Shown here piece after piece: positions 48,965 through 60,706 of a DNA stretch of 64,000 nt. Made by a program: the position numbers and the translations under genes. Where the stretch lies: the NCBI RefSeq assembly GCF_964656455.1, contig NC_135722.1, forward strand, positions 109,684,234 through 109,748,233. The letters are read 5' to 3'. Every line of letters begins with the position of its first letter. Position 1 is the stretch's first letter. The notes below the pieces were generated by a model. The model saw only the letters and a program-made list of their open reading frames with translations, had not been told where the DNA came from and did not search any database. This DNA comes from Halichoerus grypus (Eukaryota; Chordata; Mammalia; Carnivora; Phocidae).

Positions 48965-50960
48965 CAAGTCTTTATGGAGAGCCTGATATGTTCCAGGAAC
49001 TATATTAGCTCCTGTGGACGCATGAAAATTAATGAAAAGTACACTGTAAGTCTTTCTATATTCTGGGAACACAGAGGAGGCAGCGTCTACGGATCAGAAC
49101 TAATAGTGCTTCTCAAAGGAAGTGATTTCATTTGTGTTCTAAACGATAAGGCAGAGTTAGCTAAAGGGAAAGGGTTGGGGGAACTTTCCAAGCAAAGGGA
49201 GTGGCCTCGGCAAATTTAAAAGGGCTGATAAAGCACGGAATAATTCTGAGAGCCCAGAGGCTTAATAAGAGCGACTCGCTGGAAATCGTGGAGGAGAGGA
49301 AGAGGGAACCAGATACTAAAGGTTTTGATGTACTCATCAAAGGACAACAAGCTATTGAGAACCTCTGAGGGATTTGGGGCTTGGAAGTTGCATGGGTGGG
49401 GGAGCAATTTTTGTTTTGATTTTACTTTTGGCGACCAATATGACAGACCAGTGGAGGTTAGATTGCAGTTGGATATGAATAGAGACAGACTAGTTAGGGA
49501 GCTATCATAGAAATCCACAAGAGATGTGATGAACTTCTGACTTAAAACTTAGGGTAGAAGACATGGTTTTGAAGGATTAAGAAATTATGATCTGAAGAAT
49601 TTAGTGACTAATTAGAGCATATTTCAGCATGACACCAAGGTATATGATACACAACAGGTGAAGGTGATTGCATCTTTCTAGGAAAGGGGACAAAGGACAA
49701 TGAGCAGGTTTTGTGGGAATATTGATGAGTACCATTTTGGACATGATGAGTTTGAAGAGCTTATGGGACATCCATGGGGGCGGGGGGCGGGGTGGCCAGA
49801 GGGAATGTGGCAAAATGATCTAATTCTCAGCAAAGATTTCTTGGCCTGGCATGTGGAGTTAGGAATCATCCATGTACATATTACTGCTGACACCACGAAA
49901 TTCAGTGAGTTTAACCAGGTACCAAGTATCAAGTATTAGAATCCTGGAAAACACTAACATTTAAAAAGACATTAAAAGACAGGAATCCAGAGAAGAAATA
50001 CGTGGAGAAGTAAAAGGAGAACACCAGAGCATAATACCACAAAAGCCAAGGGAAGCGATGATTATGGAGGGCATCATCCACAACGTTAAATGTTAGAAAG
50101 GTGTCAGGTAAAACAAAGGCTATGGAAAGGGTGCATTGGCTTTGGAAATTCAAAAGCTATTAAAAATATTAATAAGAGTGTTTTCATTGGAACAAGAACC
50201 AGGCTGCCATGGGATGAAAGATGGACCAGAATTGCAGTCAACACCAAGTGTAAGCTATTATTTCAAAAAGCTTGAGTGTGAATGGATGCAAATTTAAACA
50301 AAAGATACCTAGAGAGGAGGTTTGAATCAGGAAGATACTTTTAAGATGGTAAAGAGACTCAAACATCTTTTATAGGTTGGACGGACAGGTAACTAGAGGA
50401 AAGGGGTGTGGAGATATAAGAAAGAAAGGCAACATGGTGTGCTGCGTGTGTGATTTTCCTCCAGCAGAAATCCAGATGTTGAAGAATGATGGGAGTGCTC
50501 CAGAGGACTTTGGCAGCGTGAGGCTGAGGGACAGCTAGGTGGTGAGGGAGTACTGGTAAGAGAGGACTGGAAGTGATGGACTACGAGGCCTCTAAGATCA
50601 GTAGAAGGCCGATAACTTGGGGGGACGTGGAGGTATTGAGTGTCTGGAGGGCTCACTGAGGTTAAGGACAGAGAGATAGCAGCAAGAGCTCAAGAGCGTA
50701 TGAGATTATAGAGGTCATGGCCACAGGGTGCACGGTGCCTTTAAGATTTCGGACATAGAAGGGGCTGCTGGAGTGGGGACACCAAAGAGATGAGTCAAAG
50801 GACCTCAGATCAAGGGTATTTGCCCTGCTGTCTACATGGACTCTGGCATCATTCAGGGTGATGGCAGCAGGAGGTGAGGACACATACTGAAACGTAGATG
50901 CCGCCATACTCGGTGAATGTGGGGACGTGACCAGGACTTCAGGAGAAGCAAGAATGTAGC
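48965..50960 (-). repeat. Long ancient repeat, L2-like, antisense
   Basis: About 2 kb appears to follow one old consensus in order: 'gatatgttccaggaactata', 'accagtggaggttagattgc', 'tggacatgatgagtttgaag', 'gaacaagaaccaggctgcca' and onward. It matches my memory of a long L2-associated antisense region; the family name is uncertain. The many 60-100 codon frames here on both strands have no recognisable product. Confidence 0.5.
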
Positions 50961-50999
50961 AAATCATGAGGAGAAGAAGAAGAATTACATAATCAGCAA

Positions 51000-51682
51000 T
51001 CGCTGCGGGTCTTGAGTCTCAGAGGAGGTGACCATGTACGTGTTTGTATATGTCTACAGTGTCTTTCAAGGAATGTGTCAGAAGCCAGTAATGTGGATGG
51101 CCTCTGATGGGCATCCTTTCTCTAACTGAGATTTGGGGCCACGGGAATGTATTGTACGGAAAGTATCAACGGTTTGGAGGTACCAGGATGGAGGCCAGCA
51201 GAAGGCCAACGTTTCCCAGCCTGGCAGGGATTTCAGAGGGCTGCTCTCCTGTCGGCCCCGAGGGAAGCTCTGTCTTCAGAGGGGAGCAAGGGGGCGGTCA
51301 GTGAAGGGTCTGGGGTCTTGGGGGCGTTCGTCCACGGCACTGCCAGTCGCCTCTCAGAAGCTGTCTCATGCTTATGGTGCCCCATTTTGAAATTAATCTA
51401 CTCCGATGTTTTTAGACTAAAAATACTCAGCTGGTGTCAGAAATCCAATTTAAAGTTTCCTTTTTATTTTGGAAGAGAATATGGAGCCCAGGTTAAAACA
51501 GCTCCCAAAAGCAATATTCTTTACGGCATACAATAAATCATCAGCTTTCCATCCCATCCGTAACCTTAGAAAGAAGTTGGCAGAGGATAATGTAGTGCTC
51601 TCTTGAGAGCAAAGATTCTTGTTAACTTATATTCTTATTTTCTATAAAAGTTTATGGCTTTTTTGATGTTGCTATTGCTCTT
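51000..51682. other. Intronic stretch, nothing recognised
   Basis: Three overlapping sense-strand ORFs (65-129 codons, 51107-51536) show no family features. No repeat is recognised. Confidence 0.35.
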
Positions 51683-51699
51683 AAAAGAATAGTATCTTC

Positions 51700-51975
51700 G
51701 GGGCGCCTGGGTGGCTCAGTTGGTTAAGCGACTGCCTTCGGCTCAGGTCATGATCCTGGAGTCCCGGGATCGAGTCCCACATCAGGCTCCCGGCTCGGCA
51801 GGAAGCCTGCTTCTCCCTTTCCCACTCCCCCTGCTTGTGTTCCCTCTCTCACTGTCTCTCTCTCTGTCAAATAAATAAATAAAATATTTAAAAAACAAAT
51901 AAAAAAAAAAATAAAAAAAAAATAAAATTACCAGGAATCTATCAGTAAATTTATAAAAAAAAAAAAAAAAAAAAA
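51700..51975 (+). mobile_element. Can-SINE with possible 3' transduction
   Basis: It starts GGGGCGCCTGGGTGGCTCAG and has a full arctoid-type body. The SINE tail (AAAT)n and A-run to 51927 is followed by a 27-bp non-A segment (51928-51954), then a second poly(A) to 51975. A 17-bp perfect duplication (aaaagaatagtatcttc, 51683-51699 and 51976-51992) encloses everything, so SINE, extra segment and second tail arrived as one insertion. Confidence 0.95.
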
Positions 51976-51992
51976 AAAAGAATAGTATCTTC

Positions 51993-54070
51993 CACTTAAC
52001 ACAGGAGAGTGAAGGATTTTGTTGTCGTTGTTGTTGATTCTGATGAAGTCTAAGATATGCCTTGGCTGAGTAGGGAGGAGAGCGTAGACGAGGCCCCCAG
52101 CGGGTGAGCGAAAACGAATGGAGCCCTGGAGGGCAGCAGAGCAAATACCTAGCTTCCTGAACCCAGCTTTATCCGATGCCGTGGTTAAAGAGGCTATCGT
52201 TTTGCCTTGAGCAATCTTTCTTCCGTCCCCCCCCCCCCACACCCAGTCTCTCCCCCATAACACAATGGGAAGCATCCTACACAGAGCTGAGAATACAGTG
52301 ATTCTAACTGGATGGGTTTTCCCTGATCCAAATCGTTTTCGGCTTCTGTATATTACGTACTGTGGCACAGTTCTCTCTCCACATCATAAGGAAATAGGAG
52401 AAAGCTCCCCTCCTTTTTCTGTTCTCTCTGAGAATAGCTAAGTGCTAAAGGCAGAAGCACTCAGTACTGTCCCCGTGCTGAGTCAGGTTGTGGGAGGGAC
52501 CCCCAAGAGCAGCCAGACGTTCTGCCATTGTTTCCTATTCAGTCTGCTGGGGGCGGCGGCGGGGGTGGGGGGGATGCTTTTCTTTCCTCCAGCCTGGATA
52601 TCAAGAAGCCTTGAAGTGTCAGGGTTTTCATGTTCTTCCTGAGGCTGAGGAGGCCTCCTCTAAACCTGTCAGTCAGGATGACAGGGGTTCACCAAAGACT
52701 TCTTGAAAGGGCAGTGAATTTCACATTAGGGTTGAGACTACTATGGTCAGCATTTGAATGCAGTAGATGGTGTGAGCTGGATCATGAACTCGACCCAGCC
52801 CCCTGGCCCACCATCCCCCTCCCTGCCATGGGTACCGGATTCTTCTCTGCCCATAGACCGGGGCTTTGGATTTCAATGGTCTCATTTCTTCCCATAAGTA
52901 TTCCATTAACAGCGGGTACACACAGCGTTGTGCAAAACGTGGCATCCAATTCAAATAAAATCAAAGGGGGATTGTGCAAGTATTGGATTTATTTTATTTT
53001 ATTTTTTGGATTTGTTTTAAAGTAGAGCTTCCATAGCTAGAAATGAAGACTACGGGCTGACCGTTTTTGATGATAAAAACAATTGTTGCATTTTGCAGGG
53101 CTGTGAACTACATGACCCCTAATGTCCTTCCTAACTTAATGCTTTACATGAAAGGAAGACACATAATATACTACTTACATAGTATGTGTTTACTGTGTCT
53201 TCGAAAGAGGACTTTAATAGATGGCTCATCCTAAATGATACAGAGTTTCTTCTGGCTTCTCACATGTCAAGTGCAGAGAGAGCAGAGTACATGCAGTTTG
53301 GTGTCTGTCAAGGCTTGTGTATCATTTCATATAAAATAAGGTTTTCATTCACAGATGATTTATTTTAAATGCCAGTGATTTTCCCTGGAGGGAACTGATA
53401 TTGGAAGAAGAAATAGTGTTTTGCGAATACATCTAGTATGAGATTACCTCCCTTTTCATTCTACCACTCTGTGGACTCTCTACCTTTTTGAAATATAAAT
53501 ATTACCTGAGATAATATCAGGGGACATATTATGAGAAGTGAACACTGGACTGCACTATCTTTTGGATCAGAACTCAGGCTGGGATAAATTTTGACGTAGC
53601 ACCTGGATTCAGGGTGAATGCATACCTCACTCCCACCCTGGACCGGGAGTACCGCTGCGTCTGGCTACCTTCCGCATGGACCCACCTGTTCCCTGTGCAC
53701 ATTGTAGGGGACATCCACTGACCCTTCCAGTAAGGTCAGTTGCCTCTGAAAACAAGATGATTTTCCTTCTCTTCTTCAACACTGATAGAATTGGGACAGA
53801 GATCAGTGGATATTGGAAGGGTGCTCTAGAGGAGGGCACCGCTCATGCTTTTGCCACTAGTGGATTTGGGGAAGAAAACAATGAGTGACCAGAAATCACT
53901 CTGGAAGTCTGCAGAGCTATTTAGAGGAGGTGTCTCATTTCTTAAAGCATGTGCTAGCGTGGAAAACAGCTTTGATGAGGCATTAGGAGATGCGGAGTCT
54001 CGTTGTGGCTTTCTCGTGAGTTAGACGTGTCCCCATTAGAAAAGTTGCTTGGGCACTTACTCCTGAGATA
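51993..54070. other. Intronic stretch, nothing recognised
   Basis: It holds a C12 run (52227-52238) and a G-rich cluster (52549-52573). ORFs of 60-146 codons on both strands have no recognisable family. Confidence 0.4.
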
Positions 54071-54077
54071 GTCATGG

Positions 54078-54428
54078 TTTGCTAAGTTATCCCGCAGTAA
54101 CAGACAACAAGCCTGAAATTTCAGTGGCTTACAAAAGCCACGGTTGGCTTCCCAGTCATGTTACACGGAAGTTCCTAAGCCCCAGCCACAGTGCTCCGCG
54201 TAGCTTCTCCGTTTGGGAGTCGGGGCCGAAGGCTCAGCGCCATCGGGGATGCACAGCAGAGGGAAAAGAGTGATGGCCGAACCACACAATGTGTTTTAAA
54301 GTTTCTCCTCATCTTCAGTTGGTTAAAGGAAGCCACATGGCCGAGGCTGCCTTCAGGGGAGCAGGAAGTACACGCCTCCCATAAGGAGGGTAATGGGAGC
54401 ATCCCTGAGAAGGTAGACGAGCAGCCCA
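54078..54428 (+). repeat. Ancient dispersed repeat, family unnamed (copy 2)
   Basis: The same order of segments as 7970-8412: 'gcagtaacagacaacaagcc', 'aaatttcagtggcttacaaa', then 'ggaagccacatggccgaggc' and 'gggagcaggaagtacacgcc'. Confidence 0.6.
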
Positions 54429-54539
54429 GTGCCTAGAAGTTGAAGGCATTGGTCGGTGATTTGTAAAGTCTCCTTGGGCACCACAATTACAAGTTATTAT
54501 TTTGTAAGTTAGAAATGGCAATAGTTTGGACATAGAGAT

Positions 54540-54708
54540 TTTTTTTAAGATTTTACTTATTTATTTGACAGAGAGAGCACACAAGCAGGGGGAGAGGCAG
54601 GGGGAGAAGCAGGTTCTCCACTGAGCAGGGGCTCGATCCCAGGACCCCCCGGGATCATGACCTGAGCCGAAGGCAGACGCTTCACCTACTGAGCCGCCAG
54701 GCGCCCCA
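54540..54708 (-). mobile_element. Can-SINE, antisense
   Basis: T-run, 'aagattttacttatttattt', a GA-rich body, and the reverse-complement head 'gagccgccaggcgcccc'. Flanking repeats at 54527-54539 and 54709-54721 match at 11 of 13 positions. Confidence 0.94.
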
Positions 54709-54959
54709 TGGATGTAGAGATGTTTTACCAAAAGATAGGAGACTGCATGAATTAGCGGTTTGCATATACATGCATAGTCTTTAAATTCCTTCAACTGTTT
54801 TAAAGCAAGTTCTTGCCCTTTTGAAATGTTTTGTTTGCTGATGTGAAGAATGCATGAATAACAGTCCTTTGAATATGTGTAATGATTTAGAGTGGGCAAA
54901 ATACTTACGCATACATCTGTTCCTCTGTCCCCTGGTCCTCACATGACCAAATTGACCAT

Positions 54960-55050
54960 GTTTGGTTTGTTGACTCTGTTTTAACAATGTCTAGAACAGT
55001 GTCTAGCAAGTAGTAAGCACTCAGTAATTTCCTGGAGGGTGGGGTAGAAC
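54960..55050 (+). repeat. L2 3' end, sense
   Basis: 'aatgtctagaacagtgtcta' followed by 'gcaagtagtaagcactcag' is typical of an L2 3' end. Confidence 0.65.
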
Positions 55051-55399
55051 TCCTTTTGTAGGGAGACTATTGGAGTTAGTTAAGGGGCTGGAGGAGTGCA
55101 TTCCATCCCCTAGGAAAAAGTCCAAGAAGACACATCCCTTTGCCCGATGGTTGCAGAAAAGACCAGTCAGGAAATCTCTGAGAAGATGCAAACTGTTATT
55201 TTTTCTAACGTATCTGTGCCCATACCCGGCTCACGTGGTGGCGGAGAGACATTGAAATGAGATGAGGAATGTTAAAACTTCTTGAAAATTTCAAAATCTC
55301 AATGCCCATTTTAGGTGAAGAAAAGCCAGGCCATTGTAGTCTGGATGGGCCGATCAGCGTTTTTTCCAAGCAAAGAAATGTGCAAATGTGTGAAGTCTA

Positions 55400-55610
55400 A
55401 GCCTTTCTATAACAGCTTTCCATATAATCTATGAAATATCCAGACCATCCCTTTGAGATAGGAATTACTGGTACCTCCATGTTCAGGTAAGAATACTGAG
55501 GCACAGAGAAACTAAGTACTAGGTGCAAGGACTCGTGTGGGTCAGTGGCGGAGTTGGGATAGGATCCAGACAGCCCAGCTCCAGAACTTGTAACATCTTT
55601 GCAGAAGTGT
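55400..55610 (-). repeat. MIR, antisense
   Basis: 'gaatactgaggcacagagaa', 'actaagtactaggtgcaagg' and 'cagtggcggagttgggatag' match the antisense MIR core. Confidence 0.85.
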
Positions 55611-55699
55611 TAAATTAACGTGGCCGTCTTTCCAGCAGAAAGATAACATATTGGAAAGACCATACTAGTTTTGGGAAGAATGCAGTGAATGTCTGCGTG

Positions 55700-55885
55700 G
55701 GTTAGTTAGTTTCACATGAGTTAATCTAATTTAATCCTCAACTACCCTGTGGGGGATAAAAAGGGTAATTTTTTTCCCATTTTACAGATCAGGACTCCCA
55801 AGCATAGCGAGTTTACCTTTCCCAAGGTCACACAGCCAATGTTCCGTGTGGAATTCGATTCTGAGTGCTGTCTCCAAAGCCATGT
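55700..55885 (-). repeat. MIR, antisense
   Basis: 'tcccattttacagatcagga', 'tttcccaaggtcacacagcc' and 'tggaattcgattctgagtgc' match the antisense MIR core. It is a second MIR copy within about 100 bp of the first, in the same orientation. Confidence 0.85.
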
Positions 55886-56629
55886 TTTAAAAATGCTTTA
55901 GCACACTGAGTATGAAATCTCTTCTAACCAGCCAAAAATGCTGCAGTCCTTATTCGGCAAGGTGAATAGCAAAGGAGGCTCAGGACTCCCAGCTCTTCCT
56001 TTAAAGGCACGGGGTCTGCTTTTATTTTGTTTGTTCTTAGAGATCCTCTGATGAGAGCCACTGAGGCCCATTTGTATCCTGGCATCTTTAGGATCCCTGC
56101 TGGGTGGAGAGATAGCTCTCAGTAATCCCACAGATCAGCCCCTGCTGACTGACCTCGGGGGTCATCATAAAGTCCTGAAGGGATCCCCATCTGTCGAATC
56201 TTCTCATCAGGCAAACATTCTAACTTCTTTGAAGAAGAAAGGTAATTTTGTACCCTGCTGAGAAATGAGATAGAACTAAATTATATTTGAGAATGCCATT
56301 ATCATTTTAGGGATTTGATTACCAAAATAAGGAAGGACCCCTAATTCTAAGGTTGCCTTAAAAGATTATGGACATTCCAGAAAGGGTTTCCAAACCAACA
56401 GCACTGAATTTCTTGGTTTCAATTTTTTCAACTGCCCTCATCTCTCAGAATAGTGAAACGTTGTTTACCGTGTATTTTCTAGGAACTCTGTTATGCTGCT
56501 TAAGATCACAGAATTCACGAGGATAAAACACTTTTTTCTCTTTTGTTGTTTTCATACACACGGAGAGGGAGGCATGTGAGCAGGGCGAGAGAGATGGGCT
56601 GCCTACAGGGCAGCGGAGTGTAGCACACT

Positions 56630-57120
56630 GTCCAGAGACCTAGGCTCCAGGCACCGGATCGGCCGGTGATGGTGATGCTCGACCTTTAGGGAGCTTGGTT
56701 TCCTTGTATACAAAGCGCAGTCAGAAAGAAGGCTCCCTGAGAGCAGTGACCTTGATGTTCTTTTCTGTATCTCCAACACTTTGAACCATTAGTCAGAAAT
56801 AGTGGACGTCTTTAAATGCCTGGTAAATGAATGATTAAATACCACACGCCCCCCCCACCCCAAAATGCTCAGTGTGGCATCCACGACCCTCTGATCTGTC
56901 CCGTTCCCTCCTTTTCAGCCTCCTTTTCTGCCTGGTGCTTTGGGCACGTACTCTTAGTACGTCCAAGATCATGCCACTCTGCCACTTTCCCCTCTACCTG
57001 TCTGCTCCCCTGACTGTCAAAAGCCCTGATAATCATTTAGGGTCACCTCCAGGGCCACTTCTTCTGAGACCTTTCTCCAGTCCTCCAGATGGACTTCAAG
57101 CATTCCTTCCTGTGTAGACC
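56630..57120 (+). repeat. MIR-like and L2 pieces, sense
   Basis: A MIR-like piece (about 56630-56715) is followed by an L2 end ('ctgtatctccaacactttga', 'aatgcctggtaaatgaatga') and another L2 block ('gtcacctccagggccacttc', 'gagacctttctccagtcctc'). The ORF at 56872-57117 is a by-product. Confidence 0.6.
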
Positions 57121-57174
57121 TGCAGGACTTGGCTTATGGCCCTGATAGAGCGTTCATTCCTATAGGTCCTGTAT

Positions 57175-57480
57175 TACTCGTTTATTTATTCCACAGATAT
57201 CTATGAACACTCAACCACATGCCCGCCAGTACGCTAGGGCTTTGTATGAGTCATGTCATTTGCTCCTCACACAGTCCAGCAGCTGTTCGTGCTTTCATTT
57301 AACTAGTACTTACTCGATGCGCGTTAGTTAACAGATGCTGTCGCAGGGACCGCGGCTGAGCAGTGTAAGAGTTAGAAGTCCGCCAGACGACTTCACCTAA
57401 CGGTAAGCCACTAAGAAAAAGTAAATAGCGTTCATGTAAGTTGCTGACGTGAAAGGGAACGACGAGAGTAGGGAATTAGA
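57175..57480 (-). repeat. L2-like fragment, antisense
   Basis: 'cgtttatttattccacagat' and 'cactcaaccacatgcccgcc' fit antisense L2, probably mixed with an antisense MIR piece. It is diverged. Confidence 0.5.
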
Positions 57481-60400
57481 ATTAATCTAGACGATGGGTT
57501 CCTCCAGGCGGTTGGACGTCTTACCCATCCGTGCCTTGCCCAGGGCTTAGCACAGTGAGTTACACCTTGTGGTCATTCAAAAATCTTAGATAGTGAAGAG
57601 AACTTTGGACTTAGCGATCTTAGCATTCTTCCATCTCCAGACTGTGCTGCTGAGAGTTAAAGAAGTGGGTAGAAGGTGTGTGAGATATGAGGTGTGCTAA
57701 AAAACATCCAGATGCAGGGACTACCTCGGCCAGTCTTCGGGCCTGAGCAGCAATGCCGTCAGCTCTGACTCGTCCCGGTCTGGTAGAGCGGCAGCAAGCG
57801 TTCACCCAACCCCTCGAGTATTTTCCCTTTGACTTTGGAATGCGTTGTTCTCTTAATTTTTTTGGCAGTAAAAATTACCTTTATAATTATATTTGGCTTA
57901 GATGAACACAGCAGTGAATTTGCATTCTCTAAGTACACAGCATGTGATAATACAAAAAAAAAAGTATAGCAAGAAGCCGAGGAGAGCCAATCTAGGATTA
58001 AAATTTTGCTGTGCAAAGCCTCGTGCTCTCACTCGCGAGCACCACTGACGAATACTGCTAATGTAATCGCAGGCAAGAGTAAAAAATGCTGCTGGTAGCT
58101 GATCATAACCACAAGTACGAAGGAATCGTAAAGGCCCATAAACATGAATGGCTAGGCCTCAAATTGCAGGATCTCTCGTTTAAACCCCCACGAGGAGAAG
58201 GCTGTGGGCTGTTGACTCCAGGGTCATGATGAAGTTAAGCGGACTGAATAGAGCTTCGGTTCCCTGGAGGTCTCTTTCCCCGGTTTAACCATGGAGCCTG
58301 GCCACCAGATTGAGTTTTTTCTTTGTGCAAAGCTTTCCCAGCCCTGGTCAGAATGAATCCCACGACCTGTATTGTGGGATTCAGCACCAGCACGCTCAGC
58401 TAATGGGCCCAGACAGCAAGCCTGCTTTTGGGACCTGAAACCCGAGACCTGCTTTGATGAGCTGCTAGTTGCCTGAGGAGTGAAATGAGGAACTGCAAGG
58501 TCAAGAATGTGCTAATCTCACCTTTTGTCAAGAGTGATTTGCGGGGGCCTGGGTACACTTTTGTTTCAGACTTTACATTCACCAGCCTGCTGGTTTAACC
58601 ACAGAATTGTGCCCAGAAATCCCTTTACCGTCAGGCCAAGAAAAAGGTTGTGTTTTGAATTAACGGTTAGTTCATTTCCAGAGCTCTACAATATTCACGT
58701 GGCTATTAAATAGCTTACATTCCGGGTAGCTTGGAGTGCCAAATGATAATTACAACGGGCGGCGGCTCTGGTCCAGTGTAGGGCTGAGGTTGAAGGCGTC
58801 CAGGGAAAATGCGGCACCAAAACACAAAGCCACCTCCCTAGGCAATAGTCATGGTTTTTAGAGGAACGAACAGCTTTCTGAATGCTTTTGACTGACTTGT
58901 CCTGATTCTCCCCCAAGGTGTTCCTCTTCATTTTATAAACCTATCACTTGCCGGATGACGTTTCATGAGCCCTTTTCCCTGGCAGAATGACAAGTTGTGT
59001 TGACTCTGGCTTTGTCTCTTGGACTTCAAATGGTATTTTCTCCTTAAAGTTAGGTCTTAGAAGTTTTAATTAGCAGTGGGATCGTTTGAGTTCATAAAGG
59101 AAATGATTTTAGCGAAGGGATTTTGGTGACTTGGCCTTCATCTTCATAGTGTTCATAATTTTCAGGTTTTCTAATATTTGTTTTAATAAATATAACTAGC
59201 TTTTGGCCAGGATGGAGGTAATCCATTTATATAACGCCATCCGAATACAGAGAAACTCAGCAGTTTTTAGGAGTGTGCCTTTCAGCACAGTCATCCAATC
59301 AAAATGAAATGATTTGTTGAATTTTGAGTGTATTTCCTACCTCAGCAATAGAAACCAAACAGAAAGCAAAGCGAATCCTCACTGTGTACCAGGAAGTATG
59401 CTAAGTGCAAGGAAATGAAAATGTGAATAATTCAGGTCAACATTTCTTCTTTTCATTTCAAACTTGTAATTTTTCTAAGGTAGCAAAATAAACTCCTCAG
59501 CCATCCATTTTGTCCTGGGAGTGCAAATATCTTTAAGATTAGCTTAGCAATATCAAAAGTACCATCTTTAATAATGTTCAGGCTACTGGTGAACCAAACC
59601 AAATGTTCTTTCTTGAAATGCATTTAAGAAATGTCTGAAAACCTGTACTTAGCACAAATCAAGGGTGTTTTTGTTTTGTTTTTTTGTCTTATACAAGGAC
59701 TCTTTGTAAATGAAAGGATGAGCCCTGTAGCAGAGAGGAAAGAGCGTGGAGAGTCAGCCTCAAGTTCAGGTATCTGCAGAGCCTCTTGACGACCAGCTCG
59801 CTCCCATGGGCAGGTTCCTCAAGCATCGTCAGAGCTGCAGAAATGAGGAGTGGGGTGATGTACCGGAAGGGTTTCATGTAGTGCCTAGCATGTCATCTGC
59901 GCTCTGTGAAAGGCAGCTGTTGTTACAAAGTAATTAATCATAGAGTTTTCTCAACACTGAACAGTGTTACGTTTATAAGAGCTATTAACAAAATTTCAAC
60001 CTGCACCTAGCTCTCCAGCAACACAGTGAAGAAAGACCTCTGGCAGTACCTTTCTAGATGAAAATTAAATGTTCATTTATCACTTGGTCTGTATGAAGCG
60101 CAGTGAAAGCTACTAGCAGAGTTGTATTTTGCAGTTTGTAATTTTCTGTGCAGCCCCTCGCTAAGATGTCCTCGTTTGGCTAACACGGAGTTAATTGAAT
60201 CAGCCTTCTTGCCCCTCCGTCTCTCCTCTCCGGGATCCTTGTGGTTTCCTCAGGCCATGGGCCACAAGCAGTAATGGCAGGTGGTTCATCTTTTTTCTGT
60301 CTCCCTAGACTTGCTCTCTCTGCCTGCAGACACATCTTGACCCTTCCGCAGCTCTGTGCTCTGGCCCTCTTGACACCCTCTCTGGGTCAATGACCTCTTC

Positions 60401-60499
60401 TCTGCCTGCTGGAGGAACTTTCTTCCTTACGCCTTGGACTGGTGTTTGCTCTCATCTTTGCTCATCTGTTGTAACAACTTCCCAGACTAAGTTTGGTCT
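57481..60499. other. Intronic stretch, few repeats
   Basis: A MIR-like sense fragment is likely at about 59725-59905 ('catgggcaggttcctcaagc', 'tgtagtgcctagcatgtcat'). A short L2-like antisense piece lies near 59375-59425. Otherwise nothing is recognised. Confidence 0.4.
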
Positions 60500-60515
60500 A
60501 AAGAAATCAGAAACT

Positions 60516-60690
60516 GGGCGCCTGGGTGGCTCAGATGGTTAAGCGTCTGCCTTCAGCTCAGGTCATGATCCCAGGGTCCTGGGATCGAGTCCCACATCAG
60601 GCTCTCTGCTCCTTGGGAGCCTGCTTCTCCCTCTGCCTCTCTCTCTCTCTGTCTCTCATGAATAAATAAATAAAATCTTTAGAAAAAAAA
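60516..60690 (+). mobile_element. Can-SINE, sense, perfect TSD
   Basis: It starts GGGCGCCTGGGTGGCTCAGA, with 'gtcatgatcccagggtcctg', a short CT-rich body and an (AAAT)n AATCTTTAG tail. A 16-bp perfect duplication (aaagaaatcagaaact, 60500-60515 and 60691-60706) flanks it. Confidence 0.97.
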
Positions 60691-60706
60691 AAAGAAATCA
60701 GAAACT

